Shown piece by piece: positions 50,201 through 63,769 of a DNA stretch of 64,000 nt (position 1 is the first letter of the stretch; each line of letters starts with the position of its first letter). The DNA lies in assembly GCA_003508835.1 (NCBI GenBank), contig PUFA01000170.1:1054001-1118000 (forward strand), in the 5' to 3' direction. The notes beneath the pieces were generated by a model, which saw only the letters and a list, made by a program, of their open reading frames with translations, did no database searches and was not told the origin of the DNA. The position numbers and the translations under genes are program-made. This stretch comes from Eonycteris spelaea. Its lineage: Eukaryota; Chordata; Mammalia; Chiroptera; Pteropodidae.

Positions 50201-51289
50201 TATTTTCACAATGTTTGTTAGGTGAGGAAGGCTATCAAGAGAGATGCTGAGTTTTAATGAAAGCTTTGCGTTTCTTCTCTCTCGAATTTCTCAATCCAAG
50301 ACATGACACATAGATAAACTCTGACCTGGAAATCATAAAACTGACTCAGAAATAAGGCCAAATGCCTCCCAGGAAAGATACTGATTTTCATGACACAAAA
50401 ATAAAATTTGAAAGAGTGCATATGAATATCTCCTACTAAACACGGGAGCTGCCATATTGCCATTAGATCTCAAATTCCACTGATATTTGAAATATGTGAA
50501 ATGCAGGCTTTTCTTTGGGCCTGGACAATCTTTAATAAAGTGAGACAGAAAGCCAAAGTTAGTGTGCAAAAGGGGTAAGCCAGCTCACCGCCACCTCTGC
50601 TGAGACCTGATTAGAACTGAAAGCAGCTGTCTGCAGTGAGTGAAGATAAGAGACCTCCTAACAGATCCCCCACATCCCCCTGCCCTGCCCCCCGCCCCGC
50701 CGCAGAGACAGGAGGTCCTGCCAGTCAGGCCCTCATCCTGCTGAGGAACGGGGAAGGGAGGGGATGGACTGTGTCAGAGCGGATGAGCCTGACATAAGGA
50801 GCCCGCGTCTAAATCTGGGCCACGTGAGGCTCATTTCCATCCCTCTGGGTCTCTGGCAAAATGCAGCTTCCCATCGTTCTCACATGTTCAGCAAAGTACC
50901 TCCACCTACTCAAATCTTAAACATAGAAACAAAGACCTACAAAATGGTATTTTAATTACTGTCAGAACCAAAGCTGTGCTTGTCTGAATAAGTCAGTTAC
51001 AGCAGCACCAGGCACCTTAAAAGAACAGTACAATCTCCAGCACCTACTAGACAAAACTCCACAGCAGTTCTGACTCAAAACCACGAGAACAGCACCACCC
51101 AGTGGCATTATGAAAAGCTGCAAATGGAGAACTAGAGGCTCCATCTCAAGGTGGCCAAAGTGATTTGTCTTCTCACTGAACTCAAAACCTCAGTAAAATT
51201 CTTGGAAAATCTACAACGGAATTTGAGCCTCTTTAGAGTCTAACAAGTAGGTTTAGAGCAAATGTTCTTTCCTGTCTTCTGAACAGCTG

Positions 51290-51440
51290 ACACAGGGTTG
51301 CCAGATAAAACACAGAATGTATGTTCCATGCCATTTATATTTGAGACGTACTTATACTAGAAAGTACTCATTGTCTATCTAAAGTCCAAATTTAACTGAG
51401 CATCCTGTATTTTTATTTGCTAATTCTGGCAACCTAATGC
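51290..51440. mobile_element. Palindromic MITE (MER53-like)
   Basis: The left end AGGGTTGCCAGATAAAACAC is mirrored by the right end (TTTTTATTTGCTAATTCTGG then CAACCT). The middle TTTGAGACGTACTTATACTA continues the inverted symmetry. Such near-full palindromes are typical of this hAT family. Confidence 0.6.
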
Positions 51441-52026
51441 CTCTTACCATCTGAATGACCCCTGCCCCAAAGGACCCAGAGATTCGTTTACATAACCAAG
51501 TCCTTCAGTTCATTGAGAGGTAAGTGAGCTAGGGGTGAGCCCAGTAGGCTGCCATGCCCAGCAACCCACAGGCAAGACGCTCTGTTCCATAATGCAAGAC
51601 TAGTAGGGGGAGGGAGGAGCAGAGGGTGAAATGGGATGCAGATAGCTGGATCAGAACATAAGAGCATTGAATATCAAGGAGGTGGAGGAGGACAGAAAGG
51701 ACACGGGCAATTCTGGTAGGAAAAGAGACAGGGGAACTGATAACCTTTGCCTTCTGACAAGCGTACTTATTTAAAGATATTCCTGGAAGCATTTTTCTCC
51801 GCCTGTTGAGATCTGGCTTCCAGGCACATCCTCTGTTTGGCTCAAATACATTGTTATAAAAATTCTCTACAGGTTTGTCTCTTGAAGGAGGTGACCTTGC
51901 CTGAAACAACAACCCACTCTTTTCCCCTTCTGCCTATGAAAGCCTCCGTATGGCACAGCTCCTGGGGGTTCCTTTCTAAGTGCTAGAGGGGATGCTGCCC
52001 GATTCGTGAATCACTGAATAAAGTCA

Positions 52027-52046
52027 AAATAATAATAATAATAATA

Positions 52047-52085
<39 letters not shown>
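52027..52085. repeat. (AAT)n microsatellite
   Basis: About 19 AAT units with one interruption near 52050. Confidence 0.95.
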
Positions 52086-52086
<1 letters not shown>

Positions 52087-52225
52087 GAAAGGTGTTCCTG
52101 ACAGCTCAGAGGCACCGCTGTTGCCATGTCCCCTCGTGGAGGTGCCTGGTGGCAGCAGCAAGCCTGAACTTGGTGAGTCCAGAAAAACCGCCCCGTCCGG
52201 AAGGCCACCAGGAAGGGCTTGTTTA

Positions 52226-52621
<396 letters not shown>

Positions 52622-52834
52622 TCACCTGTCACAGGGCCCGGGGACCTTTGCGGTCCCGCCGAGCCTCCGAGCAGAGAGCGAGCCAGGAGGGCGGAGGGCG
52701 CCGCACGGCCCCAGGAGCATCAGCCTGCGGCGCGCGGGAAAACCTCAGGCGCTGGGAATCATGCACAGGCTCCAACCTCAACCTGTCCGGTTCGGGCCCC
52801 AGGGCGCCCGCCCCCTGCTTCGTTCGCTGGCACT

Positions 52835-52907
52835 CCCAGCACCGGCCACTGCTCGCCCCCCGAATGGAAACCCCAGCACCGGCCACTGCTCGTCCCCCAA
52901 TGGAAAC
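52835..52907. repeat. Two-copy tandem repeat, unit 36-37 bp, in CpG-rich intron
   Basis: The unit starts CCCAGCACCGGCCACTGCTC and ends AATGGAAAC. Copy 1 is 52835-52871 and copy 2 is 52872-52907. A decayed third start (CCAGCTCCGGGCC) follows. Confidence 0.9.
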
Positions 52908-53931
52908 CCAGCTCCGGGCCTGCGCTTCGCAGCCCCCCCCCTCTCCACGCCCCGAGGGCCCCGCTCACCCCTCTTTCCCCGTCCGCCCGCCTCGAGCCTT
53001 AAAGGCAGCAGCGGTTTCCTCCGCAGTATTCTGGTTTCTTCAGTGTTACCCTTTGGCTTTTTACTTCCCTGCACAACTGCCTCGCACGAAAATGCCTTGT
53101 TTGTCGAAGTTCGGTTCGTTGCCCGCCACGACCCGCTGATACCCCCCCCTTGGATACTGTTCATTCCTAAGCTCCGTTCTCCAGCCTTTCCCTGGGAGGC
53201 TGCGAGCTTGCCAACGTGATTCCAATGAAGGCCTTATGTGCCATGAGTATAGTTCCACTGCGTCCAACCAGGAGTCCGACGGGTACACTGGGCCAAGGAG
53301 TCGCGCAATGGACCAGGCGAACGGGAAAGGCGGAACCTGTCTACCGTGCCCAGTTTACCACGATTTTTCACTTCCAAGCCAAGCATGGGAATACTGAGCA
53401 TATTTACAGTTGCTTCATACGTTGAAAAACAGTGACTTATTTACACATCATTAGAGAAAACACATATTTTCAACTTGATAAAAATCAACTCTTGTGTTCA
53501 TAACTGTGTTTATTTACCCAAATTATTTCCTAGCTTAAGGGGGACTGTGGTTGACAGAAGAAACGAGAGCTTCGCTTCCGCCATGTAAACCATGGGACGT
53601 GAGGGTCCACGGAGGCCTAGGAAGCTCTCCCCGGAGTGGCAGGCCGAGAGTGCTGCCTGGGCGCCTAGCACACCTGGCGCCTCCATCATCGCGCACTTGT
53701 ACCCCAGTGTGCTAATGGTTGGTTTGGTTGTCTGTCCCTTCCCCTCCTTTAGCCAAGCTGTACGAACCTCTCTTCTCATACACGAAGTTCCATCAGGAGC
53801 AAATGGCATTACAGTTAATAATATTTAAACCAACTATTAAGGGGAAACTAGCATATCTTTTGAGAAAATAACTAACACTGGACAATTATCCAAATATGGC
53901 AATAGGACATCGAAATAAAATATAACAATAA

Positions 53932-54140
53932 TGATAACAATCACACCTACCACTTACAGAAGCACCTACTTGTACCAGGCAACTGCACTAAGTGCTTCAT
54001 GTGGATTTTCTCATTAAACCTTGCAATTCCCCGATTACTAATGTCTGGAAAAGCGAACTGGCCCATGAACACAGCTGGTAAGAGACAGAGGCAGCATTTG
54101 AACCCTGGCAGTCAATTCCAAGGCCTGTGCTGGCGCTGAT
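53932..54140 (-). mobile_element. MIR
   Basis: ACTAAGTGCTTCATGTGGAT, TTTCTCATTAAACCTTGCAA and GCATTTGAACCCTGGCAGTC are in antisense MIR order. Confidence 0.75.
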
Positions 54141-54664
54141 TTCAGGTAAGATGCAACTTGATTCTAATTTTTAGGTCTCCAAAAAAGGGACATTATATGA
54201 ACATGAAGAGCTGCCCTTCCTACAGTTGGCAAGAAAGTTTTCTTTAAAATCCCCAAAAGTATTTCAAATGAGTTATAACCAACAAACAATGACAATATCC
54301 TATGACCTCTAAATTTTTTGTGGGTGTTATTGATGCATTGGGATGCTTTCGAGGGGCACTGGTTTCAGCAGTGTGCAGGGGGCTGGTGGAGCACTCATCG
54401 GCCCTTACTCCATCTGGCCACTAGATGGTGTCCTGGCATCAGCAGAACACAGGCAGACCCCTGGTGCTGACCAAACCCAGAAAAAGAATTTCAGAGCTAA
54501 GAGATTTAAAAATTCATCTCTTCCCAACTCCTCATTTAAAGTTAGAAAACTGAAAAACAGCAGGGTCAAATGGCTAGACCACGCAATTATTAATAAAAGT
54601 AAAAACTGAAAAATGGGTAAGCAAGGTAGGAAGCAACACAATATTAGGTTCATTCATGATGAAA

Positions 54665-54850
54665 ATGTAAAGAATATCTAATAAACACCTACTGTGTGCC
54701 CGACCCTGTGCAAGGCACTTCATTCACTAGATACCTGAAATGTGCTTCCTATTCCCTCCATCTGATATAGGAGGAAAATGATGCCCAGAGAAGCTCACTC
54801 AAGTTTACACAGCCTGTAAAAGGTAGAACCAGCTTCAAGGAGCCCAGGCG
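54665..54850 (-). mobile_element. MIR
   Basis: AACACCTACTGTGTGCCCGA, AGGAAAATGATGCCCAGAGA and GTAGAACCAGCTTCAAGG are in antisense MIR order. Confidence 0.7.
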
Positions 54851-54939
54851 CGCCTCACCTGGCTTCTCTCATTAGAAGGCTGACGCTTCGAATTGTTGGG
54901 ATTCCCTGTCTCAAGTTATCTTTGTGCTCCTTTCTCTCC

Positions 54940-55096
54940 CCCCCCCCCGCCCTCACTCCCTTCCTCTCTAACCTCCCTCTCTCCCTCTCTCTCTGCTCTC
55001 CTCTCTTCCTTCTTCTCTCTCTTCTCTCTCTCTCTCTCCCCCCTTTCTTCTTTCCATCCTTCCTTTCTGCCTTCTTTCCTACCTTCCTTTCTTTCT
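54940..55096. repeat. Pyrimidine (CT/CCTT) tract
   Basis: About 155 bases of almost only C and T on the plus strand, including C9, CTCTCT and CTTT/CCTT runs. Confidence 0.9.
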
Positions 55097-55734
55097 AAAT
55101 TAGAGATGAGAAGAGCTTTGCTACCTGAGAGTCTGGGGGCTTTTTTGGAAATTTTTAAATCCAATTTTTGTTTCATTCTCCTGCTGTATTATTCATTTAT
55201 CAATTCAAACCTGTTTAACCAAAAAAAAAGTAGGGCTTTCTCTTCACTGTCAAAACAATGGGAACCAAGACGGCTGGCAAAAACTCCTGGTGGCTCTCTA
55301 CTGACATGACTCTCACTTAAGACTCACTGCATTCTGCCTAGATCCCAAGAGTTTAGCACCTCTTTTTGCTACATCCTAGCAACAGCTATTTGAGTGTTAA
55401 CTCTTTAGAAATCTACCTTTTCTACTAACAAACCTCTAAAATAACTTTTTGCCTCCTCAGGAGACAGTGTTTTTAAATTAAAAAAAAAAGTGTGCCAATA
55501 TTTTGCTATAATTGAATCAATTTTATTAACTCCATCGCAAAATTACTTTAAGTTCAAAACGGATTTATAAAGTTAAAGCCCTTTACAGAAAACATGATGA
55601 AGCTTCTAGTGAATATCAGATCTTAAAAGGGGAGTTCCAGTAAAATATCAGTATTTTACCAATGACAGCCTTCATGAAATTGTTCTAGACATCATAAAAG
55701 CCAACAAATACTAGATAAGCTGCACTTTCTGACC

Positions 55735-55905
55735 TTTTTTTCTCAAGATGAGAGGGCACATACATATAGGAAAAAAAATCATATAGAGAGCAATACCTTA
55801 ACAGTGGTTACCTCTAGAATATATAATTACAAGTAACTTTTAATCTATATTGCTTACATTTCTGTAGTGGGCAGGTACTTCCTCTGTAATAAAAATTTTA
55901 AAAAA
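55735..55905 (+). mobile_element. Old L1 3' scrap
   Basis: AACAGTGGTTACCTCTAGAAT followed by a T-rich stretch and an A tail resembles L1M 3' UTR. Confidence 0.4.
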
Positions 55906-56110
55906 CACAGAATTTAGAATCAAAGAGACCTGTGTTTGAATCCACATGCTGTTACAATCCAGCTGTGCAAACCTGGGCAAGTCAGATAACTCCCGTAAGC
56001 ATCCCTCTTCTCTTCCGTGACAGAAGTACCACCTACGCAGAGGTTGGCTTTGATTATTAGATGATGTGTACACAAAAAGCTTAGCACCACTTCTGGCATG
56101 TAAGCAATGA
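55905..56110 (+). mobile_element. MIR
   Basis: AGACCTGTGTTTGAATCCAC, CAGCTGTGCAAACCTGGGCA and AAGCTTAGCACCACTTCTGG are in MIR order. Confidence 0.75.
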
Positions 56111-56174
56111 TGGCTATAATTATTTCCCTATATATTGGTATGGGACTAAAAAGAATGTTTAAAGTTTTTTTGAC

Positions 56175-56620
56175 AAAAATTCTCACACAAAATATTCACA
56201 TCCTTTTATCTAACAATTCTACTTCTAAGATTTCAGAGAAGAAACCAGAGCTGCAAAAGAAGTATGAACATGTAAGCCAACTACAACAGTTTTTAAAAGT
56301 TAGATCTCACCAAAAAATAATTGATTGATTAATAGGATATGGCACAGTCATTGCACAATGCAGTCGTGGAAAATTATAATGAAGATCCACGTTTACTGCC
56401 GCGAAAGAACTCTGTGAGATGTTAAGTGAAAAAAGCTGCTACAAGACAGGAATTGTTGATTTGGGCTTGTAAAAAAAAGGACTATTTTTCTAAGTGTGTG
56501 TACGCATGTGCATTCATGGGGGGGGAAATGTGTGCAAGTAAAAAATAAAGGGAAGCAGAAGGAGAGAAAATTCAAATCCCCAAATAATTCCACCACTAAC
56601 TAGTAAACCTCGAAAACCTG
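56175..56620 (+). mobile_element. Old L1 3' fragment
   Basis: CACATCCTTTTATCTAACAA, CACAATGCAGTCGTGG and TGTTAAGTGAAAAAAGC follow the L1M 3' order. Confidence 0.5.
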
Positions 56621-57664
56621 GGTAGAATGATAAGTCACACTTATCCTCTTCTTGTTAGTTCATCTGCATTTTTTTTTAAAAAATATATCAATATTACCTT
56701 TATAAAAATATTTAAAATAATTTTTGAAATTACACCTCATCTTCTCTTTAAGAAAATTTCATAAAACACATGAATCCTAAACAGCAAAATTCTTTCAACT
56801 TTGCCAAACGAACACCCAACTGCAAAGCCACACTGAAACCACACACCTGCTAAGATTTTCTGGATTTGAGTCAGATCATTTTGCACGGAAGGCCAAAGGT
56901 GGATTTAATCAATCCTGTCTGAAAGACCAACTGTCAGAATACAGTTTCATCAGGCCCTTAATGTGTTATTCCTAACAACTCCACAGGACAGTGGTTAATC
57001 AATCAATGTCTGGAGCAAAACAAAAGATTCATTAGCAAATTCCTGAATGCAAAGATCTAATTCTGGCTTCAGTAGAGGCTCCTGTTTGTTAGCATAACCA
57101 TCAGAGATCACCCATCCCCAGAGGGAACATGACTCAAGCAGGGTTCCCTCCCTGATAGATACATCATAGGTATGAAATGATAAGCACATGTATGAAAACG
57201 CAAAATAAAAAAAAGCTAAATGCATGGATAACAATATACAATGAAACTAGATTTCAGAATAAATAGTTGTGGTGATAATGATGGAAGAATAAATCTAGAA
57301 TAAATCTCTCAGAGGACTGATATTCCAGGTCTATGACCAGATAGCAAAAAAAGGGTGATTATGTTCTTGGGTGATTATTATGTTCTTGGGTGATTTTTAA
57401 AAATTTAATGTACTCCTCCCCTAAATTATTCTTAAACCTTTGGTGACTATCATTACTTGTCTTCTAGGGAATATTAGATGAAAAAAATAAATAAGTAGAA
57501 AATAAACGTCAATGAGAAAAAACATAGCTAATCATGTTTCATTCAAGAGGGTTTAGTTTTTTATCTTCCTGAATATGTATACCCCTAGCTAGACATGTCC
57601 TGCAAATAATTTAATTACTGTCAGTACCAAGTCATTCCTAGTTGTCATGACAGAACTAAACAGA

Positions 57665-57898
57665 TCAGTGTAGTGGCCATGTTCAGGAGCCCGGCTCTAG
57701 GGTGGAGTATCAGTTCTGGCTACTACTTTGGGACCTGGGGCAAATTCCCTACTGATAAGCCTCAATTTTCTTCTACATAAAATGGAGATAATAGTACCTA
57801 CATCTCACAGAGTTGGGTGTGCATTAAATGAGGTAACGTGATTAGCTAATAACTAGCACAGTAAGTACTCAATAAAGTATCATCATCATCATCATCAT
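57665..57898 (+). mobile_element. MIR with a CAT repeat at its 3' end
   Basis: GGACCTGGGGCAAATTCCCT, AAAATGGAGATAATAGTACC and AGTACTCAATAAAGTATCAT are in MIR order. The element ends in (CAT)n. Confidence 0.8.
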
Positions 57899-58167
57899 TC
57901 TTCAACATGGAGTTCCCCCAAAGAATACCTTGAGGTATAGTACTCCACTACCAATTAAACCTGAAAATCACTGACAGAATTCAGCAGTCTGCTTATTGGT
58001 TTGAGCAGTTTGTTTCTGGGATTCTTCTTTGATCACTAGGTCAGGTAAAGTGAGCATCCTATTCATGGCAACCTAAGTATTTGTTGGTTTTAAAACAGTA
58101 ATTACCACTCCGCCTACTCAAGTATAATATTTAACACACTAATTACTACTATTCGATTTTTTATTTA

Positions 58168-58464
<297 letters not shown>

Positions 58465-61069
58465 CTAATTGGACATACAAGAAAACAAAGTAACATACTT
58501 TAAAATAAAAACATGCATTGATTCTCAAAATAATATTTATGAATTTAATCCACTTTAGAAAATTTTTTATCTAGGCTCTTTGAAAAGTTTAGAAAACTTT
58601 ATTTACAATGGAGGTACTTCACTTAAAATACTTTATCTTCTGGCCACACTGTAGTGAAATGAAATGAAAACAAACATTGCTTGTCCCAGCAATAAATAAA
58701 GGGAAATAAGAGAAAATGGAAAATGTAAGCGCTTTCCATGGACATGGTAAACATTTAAACAATGAATAAAAAATCTATAAATATCAGGGTCATATGAACA
58801 CACTTCCATTTTTTTCCCCCCTGTTTTTATAGGTTGATATCCATTGTCAATGCTGATTTTTAGACTGGGAAGCAGAAGGAGGCAGGAGTGAGGAACAGAA
58901 GCTCATCACACCCTCCAGGTATACCACAATCTAGAGTCAGCTAAGGTCTCCCTCAGGGGCTGCACATCCAGACGGCGCCCTGGGTCAGGCAAGAGACATA
59001 AATAAACGCAGGTACACCTCAGCTCTGGCTAGTCACCTTGAGGAGAGCTGACTGAATGTGGCTGATCTTCCCATTGGATTTTCATGTGACTTCTCTCTAC
59101 GTTTGAAATTTGCCATTTTAAATTATGTCTTTAAATACTGTGAAACCAAATAAAACCCACCTAGAGGCTGGCTTTGCTTACCAGTTGTCAGCCTCTGGTC
59201 TACACACTGTAGGGATCCACAGAAAAGGCTTGAAGACCAGGGAAGGGCCTCCCACTGCTCCAGCATCTCCTCCATTTCCTTCCCTTGTCCTTGTGCCTTT
59301 GGAGCCCTGGGGCCGGGCTGAAGGCACCCAAGATTTTGCAGATAATTGGGACACATTTGTGCAATGTGTCACAAGATATATATTGCCTCTTCATGTGAGC
59401 ATCTTTAGCCCAACCCCCAACCCCATCGCCAGGCTTGGCCCAGAGTCCCCAAGTCCCCACCCTCAGGGCTCTACCTCCCAGGCAGAGAAGGAAGCGTTCT
59501 CTTTCCTGGCCAAGGCTATCTGTACGAAAGGCTCTTCCACTAGATGGCGCAGACCTCAATGGTAAGAATCCCAGTCAAACCCCAGAGTCTGCACTCTGCT
59601 TTAAGAACTCGTAAGTATTTGTTAAGTAAATTGGAGTAACTGACATCAAGGAAATCTGGAGCTTCTACTTTAATTACTTATATACCCATTATCATTTCCA
59701 TGAAAATCCAAACTTAGCTGTCCTACTTAGCTGTTTCAAATGCAGATGTTTCTTTCCAATTAAGAAAAGTTATAAATGAAACCGTTACATGATGCCTTAT
59801 AAATGCAGATTGCATTAATCTAATTACAATAAACATGTCTCCATGATGCCTTAAATAAAATCTTTGCAGTACTATGAGTGTTATGAGTACACATACCAAA
59901 TTAAATCTTAAGTATAGCTGTCTATTTATATCAATTTTAATAAAGAATCTAATTACAACCCTTTGTGATAAACACCTCTCCTAAGTAATCATTAAGCTTA
60001 AAACATCATTTAAAAATTCAAAAATAGAAGTATGCTCTAATCATCAAAAAGCTAAAACCAATTCTTTACGAACAGTGGAAAAGAAGTTTCTACGTTCACT
60101 ATTTCTATATCCTAGACCATTAAGCAAGCCTAGATAAATACATTGTGCTACATCTGTTTGTTGGGATTACAGACATCCATTTGGTTAAACAGTAGCCTTT
60201 TACAATCAATCATATGGACAGAGGCAATGAACTCACTAAGATACATTCACTCACAGGACTAAAAGAATATGTTTGCAAATCTGCCTACCCACAAGGGTAA
60301 ACATTAGATAATATTGGGCTATAGTCAGCAGCTTGGATAGGTTGATGGAGTAAACAAAGAAGTTTAGGTCTTACATCCAAATCTGAGAAAAAAATTAATA
60401 AGAAAGTTACAGCTTTTAACTGGCTGATATAACATAAACTTACTTTGGTAAGCTTCCAAAATATCTGTGCCTTCTTTCACAGTGAATTTCACAATATTTA
60501 TCAATAATAGAATATTTAAGATAACACAAACTGGCTTTTTAAAATTAAACCTGAACACACACACTTCAAAGAAATCTAGATCAGACAGGAACTTAAGGTA
60601 CTTTCTAACCCTACCACATTGTGCAAAAAAACATCTAAGCAAGAATGTCTTCCAATCTCAAGCCTACTACCTCCCGAGTACTACGCAGAAAAGTTGCAGA
60701 TGCGCAGATATTCTGCATAATTAAGAAAAGCCCAAGATAGAAATCTAAATTTCTAAAACTGATATATTTGTGTGTTATTATTCACTTTACTACAAAATTC
60801 TCAGTCTACAAAATATTCACCAGATTTCTTTGGAATAGCTAACTCTCCTGGTGCATTTTAAAATATCTTTGCACTTGAAAACTTGAATTTTTTCAACTGT
60901 CACATGTTGTAATAGTCACAAATAAATTTTTCAGTCCAAAGACTGAAAAACATTTGGGCTTTATATAATTGTAACAGACAGTAAGATCGAAAAGAGAGGG
61001 ACTGAGGTTGGCAATTACAGGACTGATTCCTTTATGAAATGAGGTGCTTTCTCAGACAGCATGGATAAA

Positions 61070-61215
61070 CAGTTTTTAAGAACAATTCAAGTTTCATTCA
61101 AACATCTGCTGAGCCTTTATTATATATCAAGGACTATAACTTAGTGTCACACATGAAATAATAAAAAGCATCCCCTGTGTGCTCTTAGAGTCTGAAGGCA
61201 AATGGGAGTGACAAA
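61070..61215 (-). mobile_element. L2 scrap
   Basis: TCATTCAAACATCTGCTGAG and the following bases resemble an antisense L2 3' end. A MIR scrap follows at 61225-61358. Confidence 0.45.
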
Positions 61216-61358
61216 TAACAGTAACAGTAAGAGTAAACACAGATATACAGATAGATATTTATCACTGATACTGTGCTAAGCACTACACTATTACACACAC
61301 CTCATTTCATCCTTACAGCAACCCTAAAAGGTGCTATTATCATCACCACTTTACCTAT

Positions 61359-61689
61359 TGCTAGAGACTGAATGCTATGTCCCAAAAATTCCTAAATTGA
61401 AACCTAATCCCCAGTGTGATGGCATTTAGAAGTGGGGCCTTTGGGGGTGATTAGGTCATGAGGGTGGAGCCCTCATGAATGGGACTAGTGCCTTATAAAA
61501 GAGACCCCAGGGAACTCCCTCATCCCCTCTACCACGTGAGGACACAGGACAACATGGTCATCTATGAGCCAGACACCTAATCTGCCAGCACCCTGATCCT
61601 GGAATTTCCAGCCTCCAGAACTGTGAGAAACAAGTTGTTTAAGCCACACAGACTACAGCATTTTTGTTATAGAAGCGCAAACTAAGACA
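61359..61689 (+). mobile_element. MaLR (MLT1-type) solo LTR
   Basis: It runs from TGCTAGAGACTGAATGCTAT to GCAAACTAAGACA, with AGTGGGGCCTTTGGGGGTGA, TCATGAGGGTGGAGCCCTCA and CAGCCTCCAGAACTGTGAG. This order fits MLT1A/B LTRs of the ancient ERVL-MaLR group. It is non-coding and has no internal region. Confidence 0.85.
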
Positions 61690-61788
61690 CCCATCAAATA
61701 AAATGTTGCATCAAACTTTACAAGTGTCATAATAGAAGTGCATATGAGGTTTAGTGGTGGCACAAAGACTATTTTAAAAATCAAAAAG

Positions 61789-61963
61789 GCAAGCTAAGCA
61801 GGGTTGGGCCTGGTTAGTATTTGGATGGGAGACCACCTAGGAAGACTGGGTGCTGTAGACATAAAAAAATAAATAACTAAATAAATAAAAATAAGGGATT
61901 GTAAAATGATAAGGGTTTTGCAATCTGTGAGGTCAACCAAGGATTGCTTCGCCTGAAAAAAAA
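61789..61963 (+). mobile_element. 5S rRNA-derived retroposon, 5'-truncated, with extra 3' body
   Basis: The copy starts inside the 5S head at CAAGCTAAGCAGGGTTGGGC and continues through TTGGATGGGAGACC to GGTGCTGTAG. An AAAT-rich linker comes next, then about 70 bases of non-5S sequence (from AAGGGATTGTAAAATG to TTGCTTCGCC), then poly(A). Near-identical AAATCAAAAAG repeats flank it (about 61778-61788 and 61964-61975). The added 3' body suggests a longer, composite SINE subfamily than the other two copies. Confidence 0.75.
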
Positions 61964-63669
61964 AAATCAAAAAGACAGAACTACAAAGCCTTTTTTTATT
62001 GATTGATTAAAAAATGCCTTCTTTATAGTTCCCTGACTTCTAAAACAATAAAAGTGTTGATCGTATAGGTGTGCCACATAAATGCAAACATGCTGTAATG
62101 ACTGGCGCTTCATGAGCTGAAAGCACAGTAAATATTTGAGTTATTTGGTTTAAATTAAGTTGCCATGCCATTTGGCTTTAGATAATAAGCTCTAGATTAT
62201 TAATTTCGGTTTGCTTTGGAGAGAGACAGTGTGGTGGAGGGAGAGAGACGGTGTGGTGAAGGGAAGAGGAGTGGATGATTGCTTCCCCTCTGACAGCAAC
62301 AGCTGGGGCTGAGGTGGGGGAGACTCTGGTGGGGGAAAGCATTTCTAACAGCCCAGATCAGTGAACGCCTCTGCTGACGCAACCCCAGGGAGCAAGAACC
62401 CAGCGCATGTTTACAGGTGCCAATCCAGTGCTCAAGACATAAAGAGGTGAGGCCATCAGTACATACATGGTTGTTGAAACTTCAAGACAGGTGCCCCCCA
62501 ACGCATGGAGAGTGTATTTAACCAGAAATCACAGGGCCCGAGAAAGCAGCAGCATTTCAAGTGGGCACAGGAGACCAAGAACTTGCAAAGGAGACTGACA
62601 AAGATGGCCAGAGATGGAAAGAGGAAAAAGGCAAGGGACAGAGCCTTGAAGTTACAGGGAGAAAGTGAGTTTCTAGAATTAGAGGGTGTCCACGGAGTCA
62701 TCAAGTAGGAAAAGGACCAAGCACAGCCATTTGGTTTTGCGAATTCTTGAATTAGCAAGAATAGTTACAGTAGAGTCACAAAGATGAACGCTAGATAATA
62801 ATAAGTTGATTGAGTAAAAACAGGGTCAGGACTGCCCTCTTAATAATTTTTTGAGGCAAAATAAGGAACAGAGATTAAACAATAATTTAAAAGGAGGGGG
62901 GAAAACTTGGGAAATTGCTTAGACCTCAAAACATTTTATAGGTTTAACCAACATGACCTTTCAGCCAGCAATGGGCGTGGTGCATTATAGTTGTGGAAAG
63001 TCTGGGTCCCTCCATTCCAGCTGTTGCCGTGTCTAGGAAGGAATTTTGTTTCCTTAACCTTGAGACTTTTGAGTGGTGTAATCGACACTATAGGACAGCT
63101 TCAGTGAAATGCTTCTCATAGTTCTCTGAGTAATCAAACCGTAGTGGGAGACACACCTCCATAGTTCCTCCAAGTGGTAAGGACAAGCCACATACCTGCA
63201 TTCTGGAATTTCCTTGACCCCAGTCTATGGTAGGAATTCACAATTACAGTGGCAAAAATTCACGTGCTGCCAGTTCCAAGTCCATGAACAAGTAAAGAGG
63301 GCAGACCGAGCAGCACCTAGATTACATTCCAGTTTGCTGTACAAATTCTAATCCGAAGCAAAGCCTTGAAACATTGTAACCTTAGGTTTTCAATAACAAG
63401 GACTCTTGCCGTTGACCTGAGGTGACACACGAAGGGTCAAGAGACCGAACAAACCTTATTAGTTCTCAAGGTATGTGCAAAAGGGCCACCTCTGAAGTCT
63501 GTACCACCTGGTCAGTTAGACTATTTACTTACTGACTGCAATGACAGATGTCATAGCCAATCCGGAGATGATTTCTATTCATATATTAAACTAAACTGGC
63601 ATTACATGAAAGCCCTAGTTGAAGATTACAATATCTAGCAATCTCCATTGCAAATAACTGGTTTAGAAA

Positions 63670-63720
<51 letters not shown>
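63670..63720. repeat. (GATA)n microsatellite
   Basis: About 12 perfect TAGA units beside an L1 fragment. Confidence 0.96.
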
Positions 63721-63721
<1 letters not shown>

Positions 63722-63769
63722 CTTCTCTCTTGCAGCAGAGACTGGCTGGCAATAAAAAGAAAAATCATT

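Noticed and set aside
52648..53219. Plus- and minus-strand ORFs of 130-163 aa
   Set aside because: GC-rich, stop-poor DNA in the CpG island. The peptides are Pro/Arg/Ala-rich with no homology I recognise.
57354..57400. Short direct repeat of GGGTGATTATGTTCTT
   Set aside because: A small local duplication with no further structure.
60364..60642. Minus-strand stretch reading VKEGTDILEAYQ before a GTAAGT
   Set aside because: It faintly resembles the KKTPEEAYRA segment of CDC14A with a donor, but the following and preceding residues do not match and no acceptor in phase was found.
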